Shown here: positions 1 to 9,552 of the stretch, piece by piece
Layout of the letters: the number at the start of each line of letters is the position of its first letter
Numbering within the stretch: position 1 is the first letter of the stretch
Assembly: GCF_006715785.1 (NCBI RefSeq)
Contig: NZ_VFNX01000002.1
Span: forward strand, 982,366 to 1,046,365
Length of the DNA: 64,000 nt
Origin: Streptomyces puniciscabiei
GTDB lineage: Bacteria > Actinomycetota > Actinomycetes > Streptomycetales > Streptomycetaceae
Direction of reading: 5' to 3'
Program-made: the position numbers and the translations under genes
Notes under the pieces: model-generated
What the model saw: only the letters and a program-made list of their open reading frames with translations
Database searches by the model: none
What the model was told of the DNA's origin: nothing

Positions 1-3000
1 CTCGCGCAGGCGGGGCAGGTCCAGCGCACAGGCGAGCAGGTGCGGGGCGTCCCGGCGCAGCGCGAGTTCGACGAGGTCGCGGCCCTGTTCCGGAGTCAGG
101 GCGCGGTGGCCGAGGCGGGCCATCCGCGTCAGGTCGGCGTGTTCGGCGGCGAGGCCCTCGCCCGCCCAGGCGCCGAAGGAGATCGACACCGCGGGCAGCC
201 CGAAGGCGCGGCGGTGGTGGGCGAGTTGGTCGAGGAAAGCGTTGGCGGCGGCGTAGTTGGCCTGGCCCGCGTTGCCGACGACACCGGCGGCGGAGGAGAC
301 CAGCAGGAACAGGTCGAGCTGCGCGTCCGCGGTGAGCCGGTGCAGGTGGGCGGCGCCGTCCACCTTGGGGCTGAGCACCCGCGCGAGTCGTTCGGGGGTC
401 AGCTCGGCGACCACCCCGTCGTCCAGGACGCCGGCGCAGTGCACGACGCCGCGGAGTTCGCCGGCGACGGCACCGACGATGTCGGCCAGGGCAGCGGCGT
501 CGGCGACGTCGCACGCGGCCACCTCGACCGCGGCGCCGAGCGCTGTGAGTTCCGCGGTGACCTCGGCGGTGCGCGGGTCGTCGGCTCCGCGCCGGGACGT
601 CAGCAGCAAGCGGGGCACGCCCTGTTCGGCGAGGACCCGGGCGATGTGGCGTCCGACGGCGCCGAGGCCTCCGGTGATCAGTACGGTGCCGTCGACGGGT
701 GTCCGTGCAGGGGGCGTGTCGGCGACGCGGGCGGGCACGAGCCGGGGCACGAGCAAGGTGCCCGCGCGCCCGGCGAGTTCGGGCTCGTCCCGGTGCGCGA
801 CGGCGGCGAGCAGGGCAGCCACGGGATCGGTGTCGTCGAGGTCGAGCAGTGTCAGCCCGAGGTCCGGATGCTCGGCACGGGCGCTGCGGGCCAGACCCCA
901 CAGCGTGGACAGGGCAAGGCCCGGCACGGTGTCCCGGTCCTCGGCCGCGACCGCGCCACGGGTCACCCAGATGGTCCGGGCGGGTGGCTCCGCCTGTGCG
1001 GCGAGTGTCTGCAGTTCGGCCAGCGCGGCCTCCGCCGTCTCCCGTGCGGTGGCGGCCGGTTCGGCGTCCTCGGCCGGTTGTGGCCAGAACCGCACGAGCA
1101 CCTCGCCACCCGTGTCACGGCACTGGATCCCAGCGGCTTCGAGGCCGCGCAGGGCCGCGGCGACGTCGGGGTCGGACGGGTCGCCGACGACGGTCCAGGC
1201 ACCGGTCGGTTTCTCGGCGGGCGGTTCGGGTGCGGCCGTCCAGGCCACCTCGTACAGGTGCCGCCCGTTGCCCGAACCGCCGGCGAGATCCGCCGGGCTC
1301 GCGGCCCGCAGCCGTACCCCCTCCAGTCGGCCCACGGGGAAGCCGTCGGCGTCCCACAGCGTCACGTCCAGCGTGGGATCCGTGCCGGCGGCGCCGGTGC
1401 GGCGCACGGACACGGTGAGGTCGTCGCCGCCCGGCGACAGCGCGGCGCGGCCCACGGCGACCGGAAGGAGCACCCGGCCGTCGGAGGCGGCGCCCCCTTC
1501 GAGGGCCGCGGCCACGTGCAGCGCGGCGTCCAGCAGCGCCGGGTGGACCGGGTAGGGGTCGGCCAGGTCGTGGGCCACGGACGGCAGCGTCAGCCGGGCG
1601 AGCAGCTCGCCGGCGCCGGTCACCACCGCCTCTCGTACGCCCTGGAAGGCCGGGCCGTAGCCGAGGCCGAGCCCGGTCAGCCGCTCGTAGGTGTCCGGGC
1701 CCCAGGCGGGGTCCGCCGCCTGAGGCCACACCGGCGGCCGCCCCGCCACCTCGGTCGCCCCGGCCGCCGAGGCGGTGGCGTGCAGGGTCCAGCCGGTGGC
1801 CTCCTGGCCGCGCGGGCGGCTGTGCACGGTGATCTCCGGCGCCGGGCCGGCGGTGACCACCTCGACGGACACCTCCACCGTGCCGGACGCGGGCAGCACG
1901 AGGGGTGCGAGCAACAGCAGGTCGGTCACGTCGGCCGGGTCGTCCGGGCGGGCCACGGCGAGGGCGGCCCGGCACAGCTCCAGCAGGGTCGTGCCGGAGA
2001 CCACGGTCCGGCCGAACACGGTGTGGTCGGACAGCCAGTCGGCGATGGCCGGGGACCACTCGTTGCGGAAGGTCCAGCGGGTCTCGTCGGCCGACTGCAA
2101 CTGGACGCCGAGCAACGGATGCGCGGCACGGTCGAACAGGCCGGGGCCGATCGAGGCGGACTCCGGTTCGATCCAGTGGCGCCGGGTGTCCCAGGCGTAG
2201 GTCGGCAGGTCCGCCCGGACGGTGTCGGCGACCAGGCGCGGCCAGTCCAACCGCCGTCCGTGGACGTGCAGTTCGGCGGCGGCGCGGTCCAGGCAGGCGG
2301 GTCCGTCCTCGTCGCGGCGGAGGGAGCCGACGGCGACCAGCTCGTGGCCGGATTCCTCGCCGATCGTGTGCAGGGCGGTGAGCAGGGACGGATGCGGGCC
2401 GAGTTCGACGAAGTGGCGGTAGCCGTCGGCCGCCATGCGCTCCACCGCGGGCGCGAAGCGGACGGGTTCGCGCAGGTTGGTGTACCAGTAGTCGGCCTCC
2501 AGCTCCTCGGTGACCGGCTCACCGGTCACGGTGGAGTACCAGACGACCGACGTGGGGTACGTGGTCACGCCGTCGAGCTCGTCGAGGATCGTCGCGCGGA
2601 CCGGCTCGACGCGGGCGCTGTGCGAGGCGTAGTCGACGTCGAGGCGACGGACGAAGACCTGTTCCCGGTCGAGGTCGGCGAGCAGCCCCTCCAGCGGCTC
2701 CACGTCACCGGCGATCACGGTCGCCCGGCCACTGTTCACGGCGGCGACCGAGACCCGGCCGCCGAGACCCTCGAGGCGGGTGACGACCTCGGCGTGCGGC
2801 AGGGCGACGACGGCCATGGCGCCGGTGCCGGACAGCCCGGTCAGGGCCCGGCTGCGCAGGGCGACCACCGCGGCCGCGTCGTTGAGGCTGAGCGCGCCGG
2901 CGACGCAGGCCGCGGCCACTTCGCCCTGGCTGTGCCCGATCACGGCGTCCGGCCGGACGCCACGGGCCCGCCACACCGCGGCCAGGGAGACCATCACCGC

Positions 3001-5154
3001 GAAGAGCACCGGCTGGACGACGTCCACGCGGTCCAGGGACGGGGCTCCCGCCTCGCCGCGCAGAACCGCCGCCGCGGACCAGACGGTGAACGGTCGCAGG
3101 GCGGCGTCGCAGCGGTCGAGTTCGTCGGCGAACACGGGATCGCGTTCGAGCAGGTCACGTGCCATGCCGGCCCACTGGGCGCCCTGGCCGGGGAAGACGA
3201 AGGCCACCTTGCCCGCGGGCAGCGTCCGCCGGGGGCCGGCGGTCGGCCCGGGATCGGGCCGGCCCTCCGCGAGGGCCCGCAGCGCGGTCAGCAGTTCGTC
3301 CCGGCCGGCCGCCTGGACGACGGCACGGTGCTCGAAGTGGGTGCGGTGGTGGGCCAGCGTCGCGGCCACTGCGGGCAGGGGCAACTCCGGCCGGGCAACG
3401 AGGTGTGCGTGAAGGCGAGCGGCCTGGCCCTGGAGCGCGGGGAGCGTGCGGGCGGAGAGCGGGAAGAGGGTCGGGCCGGGCAGCTCCGCCTCCGCCCCGG
3501 CCGGTGCGACGGCGTCCTGCGGTGCCTCCTCCAGGACGTCCTGCGGTGCCTCCTCCAGCACGACGTGCGCGTTGGTGCCGCTGATGCCGAACGCGCTGAC
3601 CCCGGCCCGCCGCACGCGGTCGCCGCCGCGCGGCCACGCCCGGGCGCTGCCGTGCACGGCCAGGCCGCTGTGCGCCCAGTCGATGTGCTCCGTGAGGGTC
3701 TCGGCGTGCAGGGACGGCGGCATGAGCTCGTGCCCGAGCGCGAGCACCGTCTTGATCACGCCGCCGATGCCCGCGGCGGCCTGGGTGTGACCGATGTTGG
3801 ACTTCAGCGAGCCGAGACCGAGAGGCCGGTCGGCGGGGCGGCCCGGTCCGAAGACGGCGGCCAGTGCGCGGCCCTCGATGGGGTCGCCGAGCCGGGTGCC
3901 GGTGCCGTGCGCCTCGACGTGGTCCACGTCGTCCGGTGCGAGTCCGGCGGCGTCGAGGGCGGCGCGCAGCACCCGTTCCTGCGCCGGGCCGTTGGGGGCG
4001 CTCAGCCCCTGGCTGCGGCCGTCCTGGTTGACGGCCGAGCCCTTGACCACGGCGAGCACCCGGTCGCCGTCGCGGCGGGCATCGGCCAGCCGCTTGAGCA
4101 GCACCACACCGCAGCCCTCGGCCCACACCACGCCGTCCGCGTCGACCGAGAAGGGGCTGCACCGCCCGGACGGCGACAGCCCGCGCAGCCTGCTGAACTC
4201 CACATGTGCCCGCGGGGTCACCAGCAGGCTCGCGCCGCCCGCCAGGGCGAGGTCGCACTCCCCTGCCGCCAGCGCGCGGGCCGCCAGGTGCAGGGCGACG
4301 AGTGAGGAGGAGCAGGCGGTGTCGACGGTGACCGCCGGGCCCTGCAGACCGAGGGTGTAGGCGATGCGCCCGGAGGCCACGCTGGTCGCCGAGCCCGTGC
4401 CGACGTGCCCGTCGAGCTGGGCCAGCGAGGCGGAGGCGAGGTATCCGCTGTCGTACAGGCCGATGTAGACGCCCGTGGAGCTGCCGTGCAGGGTCTCGGG
4501 GACGATCCCGGCCCGCTCGATCGCCTCCCAGCTGGTCTGCAGCAGCAGCCGCTGCTGCGGGTCCATGGCGTCGGCCTCGCGGGGCGAGATCCCGAAGAAG
4601 GCGGCGTCGAAACGGTCGATGCCGTCGAGGAAGCCGCCGCGCAGCGTGTACGCCTTGCCGGTGGCCTCGGGATCGGGATCGTAGAGCCTCCGGGTGTCCC
4701 AACGGTCCGCCGGTGCCTCTGAGATGGCGTCCTCGCCGACGGCGAGCAGCCGCCACAGCCCTTCGGGGTCGTCGGCGCCGCCGGGGAAGTGGCAGGCCAT
4801 GGAGACGATGGCGATGTCGTCGTCCGCCGCCCGCGGCGGAGCCTCGGCACAGGCCGGTCCGGCCGCCGGGGCGGGCGGCTCGCCGAGGACCGCGTCGGCC
4901 AGCGCGGCGATCGTGGGGTGGTCGAAGACGAGCGACGGCTCCAATGGTCGGCCGGACCGTGCAGAGAGTTCGGCGGCCAGCGTCACCAACCGGCGTGATC
5001 CCAGCCCGAATTCCGCGATCGGTCGGTTCGGGTCGACGGCCAGCGGGTCGAGTCCGGCGGCCTCGGCGACGGCCGACCCCAGCCAGGCCCGTACGTCCTC
5101 GGCGGTGGTGAGGGGCGTGATGGTGGACTGCTTCCGGGGCTCGTTCGCAGGCAT
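1..5154 (-). CDS. Type I modular polyketide synthase, N-terminal carrier-KS-AT-DH-KR (C-terminus outside window)
   Basis: This enzyme extends and processes a polyketide chain. 1718 codons are present and the gene runs off the left edge. Domains in order are: an N-terminal carrier with EFGLGSR (likely phosphopantetheine Ser53); KS about 98-520 with DTACSSS (Cys281), EAHGTGT and NIGHT; AT about 640-960 with GHSQG (Ser742) and a YASH motif, which predicts methylmalonyl-CoA; DH about 1005-1290 (His1044, and LLDAALH near 1208); KR about 1290-1660 with TGGLGAVG, an LDD motif (B-type) and Tyr1634. No ER lies between DH and KR. The DH motif reads HTVFGRTVVS, with Ser replacing the usual final Pro, so its activity is uncertain. 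The carrier GLGS sequence resembles carriers fed by fatty acyl-AMP ligases, and such a ligase lies 181 bp upstream on the same strand. The ATG is preceded by GAGGA. Confidence 0.95.
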   Translation of the reverse strand, partial: MPANEPRKQSTITPLTTAEDVRAWLGSAVAEAAGLDPLAVDPNRPIAEFGLGSRRLVTLAAELSARSGRPLEPSLVFDHPTIAALADAVLGEPPAPAAGPACAEAPPRAADDDIAIVSMACHFPGGADDPEGLWRLLAVGEDAISEAPADRWDTRRLYDPDPEATGKAYTLRGGFLDGIDRFDAAFFGISPREADAMDPQQRLLLQTSWEAIERAGIVPETLHGSSTGVYIGLYDSGYLASASLAQLDGHVGTGSATSVASGRIAYTLGLQGPAVTVDTACSSSLVALHLAARALAAGECDLALAGGASLLVTPRAHVEFSRLRGLSPSGRCSPFSVDADGVVWAEGCGVVLLKRLADARRDGDRVLAVVKGSAVNQDGRSQGLSAPNGPAQERVLRAALDAAGLAPDDVDHVEAHGTGTRLGDPIEGRALAAVFGPGRPADRPLGLGSLKSNIGHTQAAAGIGGVIKTVLALGHELMPPSLHAETLTEHIDWAHSGLAVHGSARAWPRGGDRVRRAGVSAFGISGTNAHVVLEEAPQDVLEEAPQDAVAPAGAEAELPGPTLFPLSARTLPALQGQAARLHAHLVARPELPLPAVAATLAHHRTHFEHRAVVQAAGRDELLTALRALAEGRPDPGPTAGPRRTLPAGKVAFVFPGQGAQWAGMARDLLERDPVFADELDRCDAALRPFTVWSAAAVLRGEAGAPSLDRVDVVQPVLFAVMVSLAAVWRARGVRPDAVIGHSQGEVAAACVAGALSLNDAAAVVALRSRALTGLSGTGAMAVVALPHAEVVTRLEGLGGRVSVAAVNSGRATVIAGDVEPLEGLLADLDREQVFVRRLDVDYASHSARVEPVRATILDELDGVTTYPTSVVWYSTVTGEPVTEELEADYWYTNLREPVRFAPAVERMAADGYRHFVELGPHPSLLTALHTIGEESGHELVAVGSLRRDEDGPACLDRAAAELHVHGRRLDWPRLVADTVRADLPTYAWDTRRHWIEPESASIGPGLFDRAAHPLLGVQLQSADETRWTFRNEWSPAIADWLSDHTVFGRTVVSGTTLLELCRAALAVARPDDPADVTDLLLLAPLVLPASGTVEVSVEVVTAGPAPEITVHSRPRGQEATGWTLHATASAAGATEVAGRPPVWPQAADPAWGPDTYERLTGLGLGYGPAFQGVREAVVTGAGELLARLTLPSVAHDLADPYPVHPALLDAALHVAAALEGGAASDGRVLLPVAVGRAALSPGGDDLTVSVRRTGAAGTDPTLDVTLWDADGFPVGRLEGVRLRAASPADLAGGSGNGRHLYEVAWTAAPEPPAEKPTGAWTVVGDPSDPDVAAALRGLEAAGIQCRDTGGEVLVRFWPQPAEDAEPAATARETAEAALAELQTLAAQAEPPARTIWVTRGAVAAEDRDTVPGLALSTLWGLARSARAEHPDLGLTLLDLDDTDPVAALLAAVAHRDEPELAGRAGTLLVPRLVPARVADTPPARTPVDGTVLITGGLGAVGRHIARVLAEQGVPRLLLTSRRGADDPRTAEVTAELTALGAAVEVAACDVADAAALADIVGAVAGELRGVVHCAGVLDDGVVAELTPERLARVLSPKVDGAAHLHRLTADAQLDLFLLVSSAAGVVGNAGQANYAAANAFLDQLAHHRRAFGLPAVSISFGAWAGEGLAAEHADLTRMARLGHRALTPEQGRDLVELALRRDAPHLLACALDLPRLRE

Positions 5155-5335
5155 CTGGGCAGGTGTCCTCAGCAACGGTGGTGCGGGCGGATTCCGCACG
5201 ACCGCGTGCGGCAGCGGCGTACGGCTGACATCGGGGTGACGGACGGCTGAAGTCGACGGGTGAGGTCGACGGGTGAACGGCCGCGGAGGGCGGAGGTGCG
5301 GCCGGCGCGGGCGCGCGGCGCCGGCCGCGGTGGGG
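5155..5335 (-). other. Spacer between acyl-AMP ligase and PKS with a tandem repeat
   Basis: The 181-bp gap holds no gene. It contains two adjacent copies of GTCGACGGGTGA (5252-5263 and 5265-5276). No convincing terminator is visible, so the PKS is probably read through from the ligase promoter. Confidence 0.4.
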
Positions 5336-7063
5336 TCATCCCGTGACGGGCACGTCGACCAGGACGAGGGTGCCGTCGAGGTAGGCCGCCCGGGAGGCGC
5401 GGCGCTGGATCTTCCCGCTGGAGGTCTTCGGGATGGTGCCGGGGTGGACCAGCAGCACGTCCCGCACCGACAGGCCATGGGCCTCGCCGATCGCGCTGCG
5501 CACCAGGTCGGTGATCTTCTCGGCCTCGCCGGCCGCCTCGGGCGCCACCTCGGCCACCACGACGACCTGTTCGCCCTCCGCACCGCCGGCGTCCACGGAG
5601 AACGCCGCGGTGCAGCCGGGCCGCAGTGCCGGGTGGGACAACTCCGCGGACAGCTCCAGGTCCTGCGGGTAGTGGTTGCGCCCGTCGATCACGACGAGGT
5701 CCTTCAGGCGGCCGGTGACGAACAGTTCGCCGTCCCGCAGGAAGCCGAGGTCGCCCGTGCGCAGAAAGCGGCCCTCGCGGCCGGTCAGGGTGGCGCGGAA
5801 GGTCTCGCGGGTGGCCAGGGCGTTGCGCCAGTAGCCCTTGGCCACGCTCGCGCCGGCGACCCATATCTCGCCGACCTCGCCCTGGGGCAGTTCCTCCTGC
5901 CGCTCAGGGTCGGCGATCACCACGGTGATCCCGGTCCCGGGCCGGCCGCAGCCCACGGCGGCCGCGTCCGCCTCGCCGGCGTGCGGGCCGGTCTCGGCGG
6001 CCTCCAGCAGGGTGGGCGGGGCGTCCACCGCACCGCCGGTGACCATCAAGGTGGCCTCGGCCAGGCCGTAGCAGGGGTAGAACGCCTGTTGGCGGAAGCC
6101 GGCCGCGCGGAAGGTCTCGGTGAACCGTCGCAGCGTGGCCGCGCGCACCGGTTCGGCGCCGTTGAAGGCGACCTTCCACGCGCTCAGGTCGAGGCTGTCG
6201 ACCAGGTCGGCGGTGGCGTGCTTCAGGCACAGCTCGTAGGCGAAGTTGGGGCCGCCGCTGGTGTGCGGCCGGTAACGGCTGATCGCGGTCAGCCAGCGAT
6301 CGGGGCTCTGCAGGAAGTGCAGCGGCGAGAAGAGCGTGGCCGTGGCGCCCAGGTACAGCGTGTTCAGCACCGGGCCCATGAGGCCCATGTCGTGGTAGAC
6401 GGGGAGCCAGCTGAGGATCAGTTCCCGGTCGTGTTCCGCGAGGGCGTCCGGGGTGTGCCCCATCCGCTCGGTGATGATCCGCTCGTTGTCCAGCAGGTTG
6501 CCGTGGGTGACCACCACACCGCGCGGGGCGGAGGTGGAGCCGGAGGTGTACTGGAGGAAGGCCACCGAGTCGGCGGTGAGGTCGGGGGCGTGCCAGGAGT
6601 CGGCCGCGTCGTCGGGAATGTCCTCCGTGGCGACGCTGGGGACCGTGTCCAGTTCGGGCAGGTGCTCGGTCCATGTGCGCACGGCGCGGATGACTTCGCG
6701 GCCGCCGAGGATCACCTTGGCGTCGGAGTCGGCCAGCAGACGCTTCATCCGGATGAGAGCGCGGTGGTTCTGCGACCGGCCCTGCGGGGGTACGCCCGGC
6801 ACGGCGACCACGCCTGCGGCGAGGCAGCCCAGAAAGGCGGAGACGAACTCCAGGCCGGGCGGATGGAGCAGCAGGGCGCGCGAGCCGGCCAGGCCGCGGT
6901 CCTGAAGCCAGGCGGCGACGGCCCGGGAGCGGTGGGCCAGCTGTCCGTAGGAGATCTCCTGGGTGTCCCCGTCGCAGTCGCCCGTGAGGAGGTACCGGTA
7001 GGCGGTACGGTCGGGCTGTTGCTGGGCGTGTACGGTCAGTAATTCGACCAGGGAACGGGCCAT
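5336..7063 (-). CDS. Fatty acyl-AMP ligase (FadD/FAAL-type) that loads the PKS
   Basis: This 575-aa ANL-superfamily adenylating enzyme activates an acyl chain as acyl-AMP. The P-loop LQYTSGSTSAPRG is near residues 170-182, followed by SWLPVYHDMGL, YGLAEATLMV, RTGDLGF and KDLVVIDGRNHYP. The last is typical of FAALs and FAAL-like ligases rather than acetyl-CoA synthetases. The catalytic C-terminal lysine lies in PKTSSGKIQRR (about Lys551). The order ligase then PKS with an N-terminal carrier is the known arrangement for transferring a fatty acyl starter directly to a carrier protein, as in mycobacterial FadD32-Pks13. Chain length cannot be read from sequence. The ATG at 7063 follows AGGTGGGA. 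Both genes are probably one transcript. Confidence 0.93.
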   Translation of the reverse strand: MARSLVELLTVHAQQQPDRTAYRYLLTGDCDGDTQEISYGQLAHRSRAVAAWLQDRGLAGSRALLLHPPGLEFVSAFLGCLAAGVVAVPGVPPQGRSQNHRALIRMKRLLADSDAKVILGGREVIRAVRTWTEHLPELDTVPSVATEDIPDDAADSWHAPDLTADSVAFLQYTSGSTSAPRGVVVTHGNLLDNERIITERMGHTPDALAEHDRELILSWLPVYHDMGLMGPVLNTLYLGATATLFSPLHFLQSPDRWLTAISRYRPHTSGGPNFAYELCLKHATADLVDSLDLSAWKVAFNGAEPVRAATLRRFTETFRAAGFRQQAFYPCYGLAEATLMVTGGAVDAPPTLLEAAETGPHAGEADAAAVGCGRPGTGITVVIADPERQEELPQGEVGEIWVAGASVAKGYWRNALATRETFRATLTGREGRFLRTGDLGFLRDGELFVTGRLKDLVVIDGRNHYPQDLELSAELSHPALRPGCTAAFSVDAGGAEGEQVVVVAEVAPEAAGEAEKITDLVRSAIGEAHGLSVRDVLLVHPGTIPKTSSGKIQRRASRAAYLDGTLVLVDVPVTG

Positions 7064-7230
7064 GTGTCGAGTCCCACCTGTCCGGGTCAGCGGGTGAGGG
7101 AACTGGAGTTCGATGGCCGCGTGATGCCCACGCGCAGAAGCCGTTGACCCGGCCCCCTTGCCAGGTCATCCGTCTCGCCACTCGCCCGGCGGCGAGATGG
7201 CCACAGGTCTCCCCGTGCCCCCCACTCAGC

Positions 7231-7258
7231 TTGCTACCAATGAGTAACACCATAACAA
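7231..7258 (-). promoter_or_regulatory. Candidate promoter for the acyl-AMP ligase/PKS operon
   Basis: In a locally AT-rich patch upstream of the ligase, the reverse strand reads TTGTTA (7258-7253), 16 nt, then TAGCAA (7236-7231). This is a plausible vegetative -35/-10 pair about 170 bp from the ATG. It was assigned by eye only. Confidence 0.25.
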
Positions 7259-7815
7259 GTCGCGCCGGTCGACGGGTCGAACGCATGTAAACGCTGCGTG
7301 TCCAAAAGGAGTTGGCTGTCCGCCGGTTCCGCCGGGCCGACTCACCCGTCCACGCCCCGGCGCCCGCCCGACAGTCGGAGCCGCCCACTCGCCGATGGCT
7401 GGGCCCCGGGACACTTCTCGCAGTACTGGCCAGGGGCATACAAGGGCTGTACCACCACCAGACGAAGAACCTGCTGACAGACCGGGTCGCCGGTCTCCCG
7501 GCTCGGCTGACGACGGTGGTTCGACACAAGCCGTTTCCGATGGGCGCGCCAATCACGTGGGCAGACACGATCGGCTGACTGGCACTTGACGTCTTGGCCG
7601 AGTCCGAGCGTCCATGGTCGCGGCCGACGGGACCAACCGGCACGGGACTGTCCCCCGACCATGCCGCCGAGGATCCAGGTGAGGGCGTCCAGGAGCCGGT
7701 CGGTGGAGATGTGGGCAAGGTTGGAGGGGTCGTGGCTGTACCGGTAGTCGGTCTTGCCCACGCCGCGTTCGCCGGTGTCGCGGGTGGAGCGGACGTGCCC
7801 GTGCGCCGAGTTGCA
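7259..7815. other. Gene-poor stretch with a possible foreign fragment
   Basis: No convincing gene was found. On the reverse strand of about 7640-7815 a readable peptide contains GERGVGKTDYRYSHDPSNL and a helix-like DRLLDALTWIL. It abuts exactly the point where HelR homology begins on the other strand. It looks like the end of an unidentified, possibly mobile, gene whose arrival truncated the helicase. I could not name its family. Confidence 0.3.
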
Positions 7816-9231
7816 GGCCCGCGGTTCCTCGACTACATCAGCCAGGTCCTGCCCTCGCTCGGGGAGAACGACGTCGTCCTGGCGACGTGCGAGGAACTGG
7901 CCGGCGTCGTACCTGGCGCTGGGGAGCACTTCGAGGTGGCGCGTCTGAAAGGGAGTGCCGCGCTGGCCGACGCGCTGGCAGCTGTGGTCCGCTCACGGCA
8001 GGCCCAGGGCGGTGACTTCGACGTCCGGGTCGGGCAGGAGTGGATTCGTCTGCAGGACAGGGATGTCGCACAAGCGCGGGAGTCGGCACAGACCAGTGGG
8101 CTCGCGCACAACCGGGCGCGTCGGCTGTTCAAGGAACTTCTGGTCGACGCCGTCGTCCGTGAGCTTGCCCGCAGTGGTGCCGAGGTACTTGAACGTATTG
8201 ACGCTGAGGTCGCGCAACTGACCGGCCTCGATCTGGACCGGGCTGCGGCAGCGGACCTGCGCCGCCTCGGTCTTGACGACGCGCCCGCCACCGGCGCCGA
8301 CGAGTTCCACGCGGACGCCGTGCGCGCCGACCTCCTGGACGATGCCCTGCTCGATCAGGCCGTGGAGGACCTGTGGCCGCGGCTCACGCCCGGCGATGTG
8401 GTCCACGCCCTGCTGACGGACGGCGACGCGCTGGCCGCGTGTGCGGGGCAGTTCAGCGCCGACCAGCGGGCCCTGCTGTGGCGAGCGCCCGGCGCGCCCT
8501 GGACGGACGCCGATGTGCCGCTTCTCGACGAGGCGGCGAGCCTGGTCGACGGCCCGCCTGAGCAGGTCTTCGGGCACGTCGTCGTCGACGAGGCTCAAGA
8601 GCTCACCGCCATGCAGTGGCGGATGATCATGCGTCGTTGCCCGGGCAGGTCGATGACACTGGTCGGGGATTTCGCCCAGGCAGGCCCGGGAACGGTGGCC
8701 CGCGACTGGCAGGAAGCGCTCGGCCCGCACCTCGGACGGCGCTTCGACCTGCGCACCCTGACCGTCAGCTACCGGACCACGCAGGAGATCCTCGCCGCCA
8801 CAGGTGACTTGCTCGCCCGGATCGCCCCGGGCCGGCCACCGATCCGATCGATCCGGCGCGGCGAGGTGCCTCGGACCCTTGCCGCGGACCCCGAATCCCT
8901 GGTTGGCGCCCTCCTGCGGGAGGTGCGAGAACAGGGCGCGGCCTATCCGGGCGAGTTGGTCGGTGTGATCTGCGCCGATGGCCGGGTGGAGCAGCTCGCG
9001 GCTGCGGGAATCGAGCAGCATGCCCGGCTGGTGCCGGCCTCACAGGCGCGCGGCCTGGAGTTCGACGCCGCCGTCGTGGTCGACCCGGAGGGGATCACCG
9101 CCGCCCGTCCCGGGGGTGAGCGCGACCTGTACGTCGCCCTCACCCGGGCCACCAAGCGACTGTGCACCATCACCGTCCTGCCTACAGGACCCGGTAGCGG
9201 TCACTCAGCGTCCGCGGACCACAGGGGTTGA
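7816..9231 (+). pseudogene. 5'-truncated HelR/HelD-type superfamily 1 helicase
   Basis: The reading frame encodes the C-terminal about 470 residues of a UvrD-like HelD/HelR protein, the motor that removes RNA polymerase from stalled complexes and in actinomycetes can contribute to rifampicin tolerance. Recognisable parts are RFLDYISQVLPSLGE at the very start, a Walker B-like VVVDEAQELTAMQW, LVGDFAQAG (motif III region), TVSYRTTQEI, ASQARGLEFDAAVVVD and YVALTRATKRL near the end. The N-terminal domain and Walker A are absent; homology starts abruptly after GPR. The frame remains open upstream to 7594, but that part is not helicase-like. The family usually has about 700-750 residues. Without a P-loop it cannot be an ATPase. 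Confidence 0.75.
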
Positions 9232-9552
9232 ACCAGCACCGTAACTCGTGAACAAAGCCACCTGTGACATTGCGCGACAGTTGGCGGCATTGCACGGTCG
9301 TTGGCGAGGTCCGCCGCAGCGAACACGCGGCGCTGCTCTACCTGGCCAGGCAGACGAAGACGGCCGCGCAGCACGCGCGCGTGGCCGTCGAGCAGGCCGA
9401 GGTGAGCAATGTCGTGGCGGCGCACCGTTCAATCGCCCCGCTGGGGTTCGAGGCGAGATCAGCGGACGGGCGCGAATCCGAAGCGGGCGTTCTTTCTTTT
9501 GCCGCGCAGCTTCAGCGCCGCGTAGGGTCACCGCGTCCCAGGAGGTGAGGCC
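9232..9552. other. Gene-free spacer
   Basis: There are no supported genes in these 321 bp; both strands give only low-complexity Arg/Ala-rich frames. The last 13 bp carry the AGGAGG ribosome site of the following gene. Confidence 0.4.

Noticed and set aside
40..4305. A 1421-codon open frame on the forward strand
   Set aside because: It is the antisense shadow of the PKS; its product is Gly/Arg/Ala-rich without any domain, whereas the reverse strand encodes KS, AT, DH and KR motifs.
7312..7578. Forward 88-codon frame beginning TTG close to AAAAGGAG
   Set aside because: The AGGAG is only 1 nt from the TTG, too close for a ribosome site, and the peptide has no recognisable domain.
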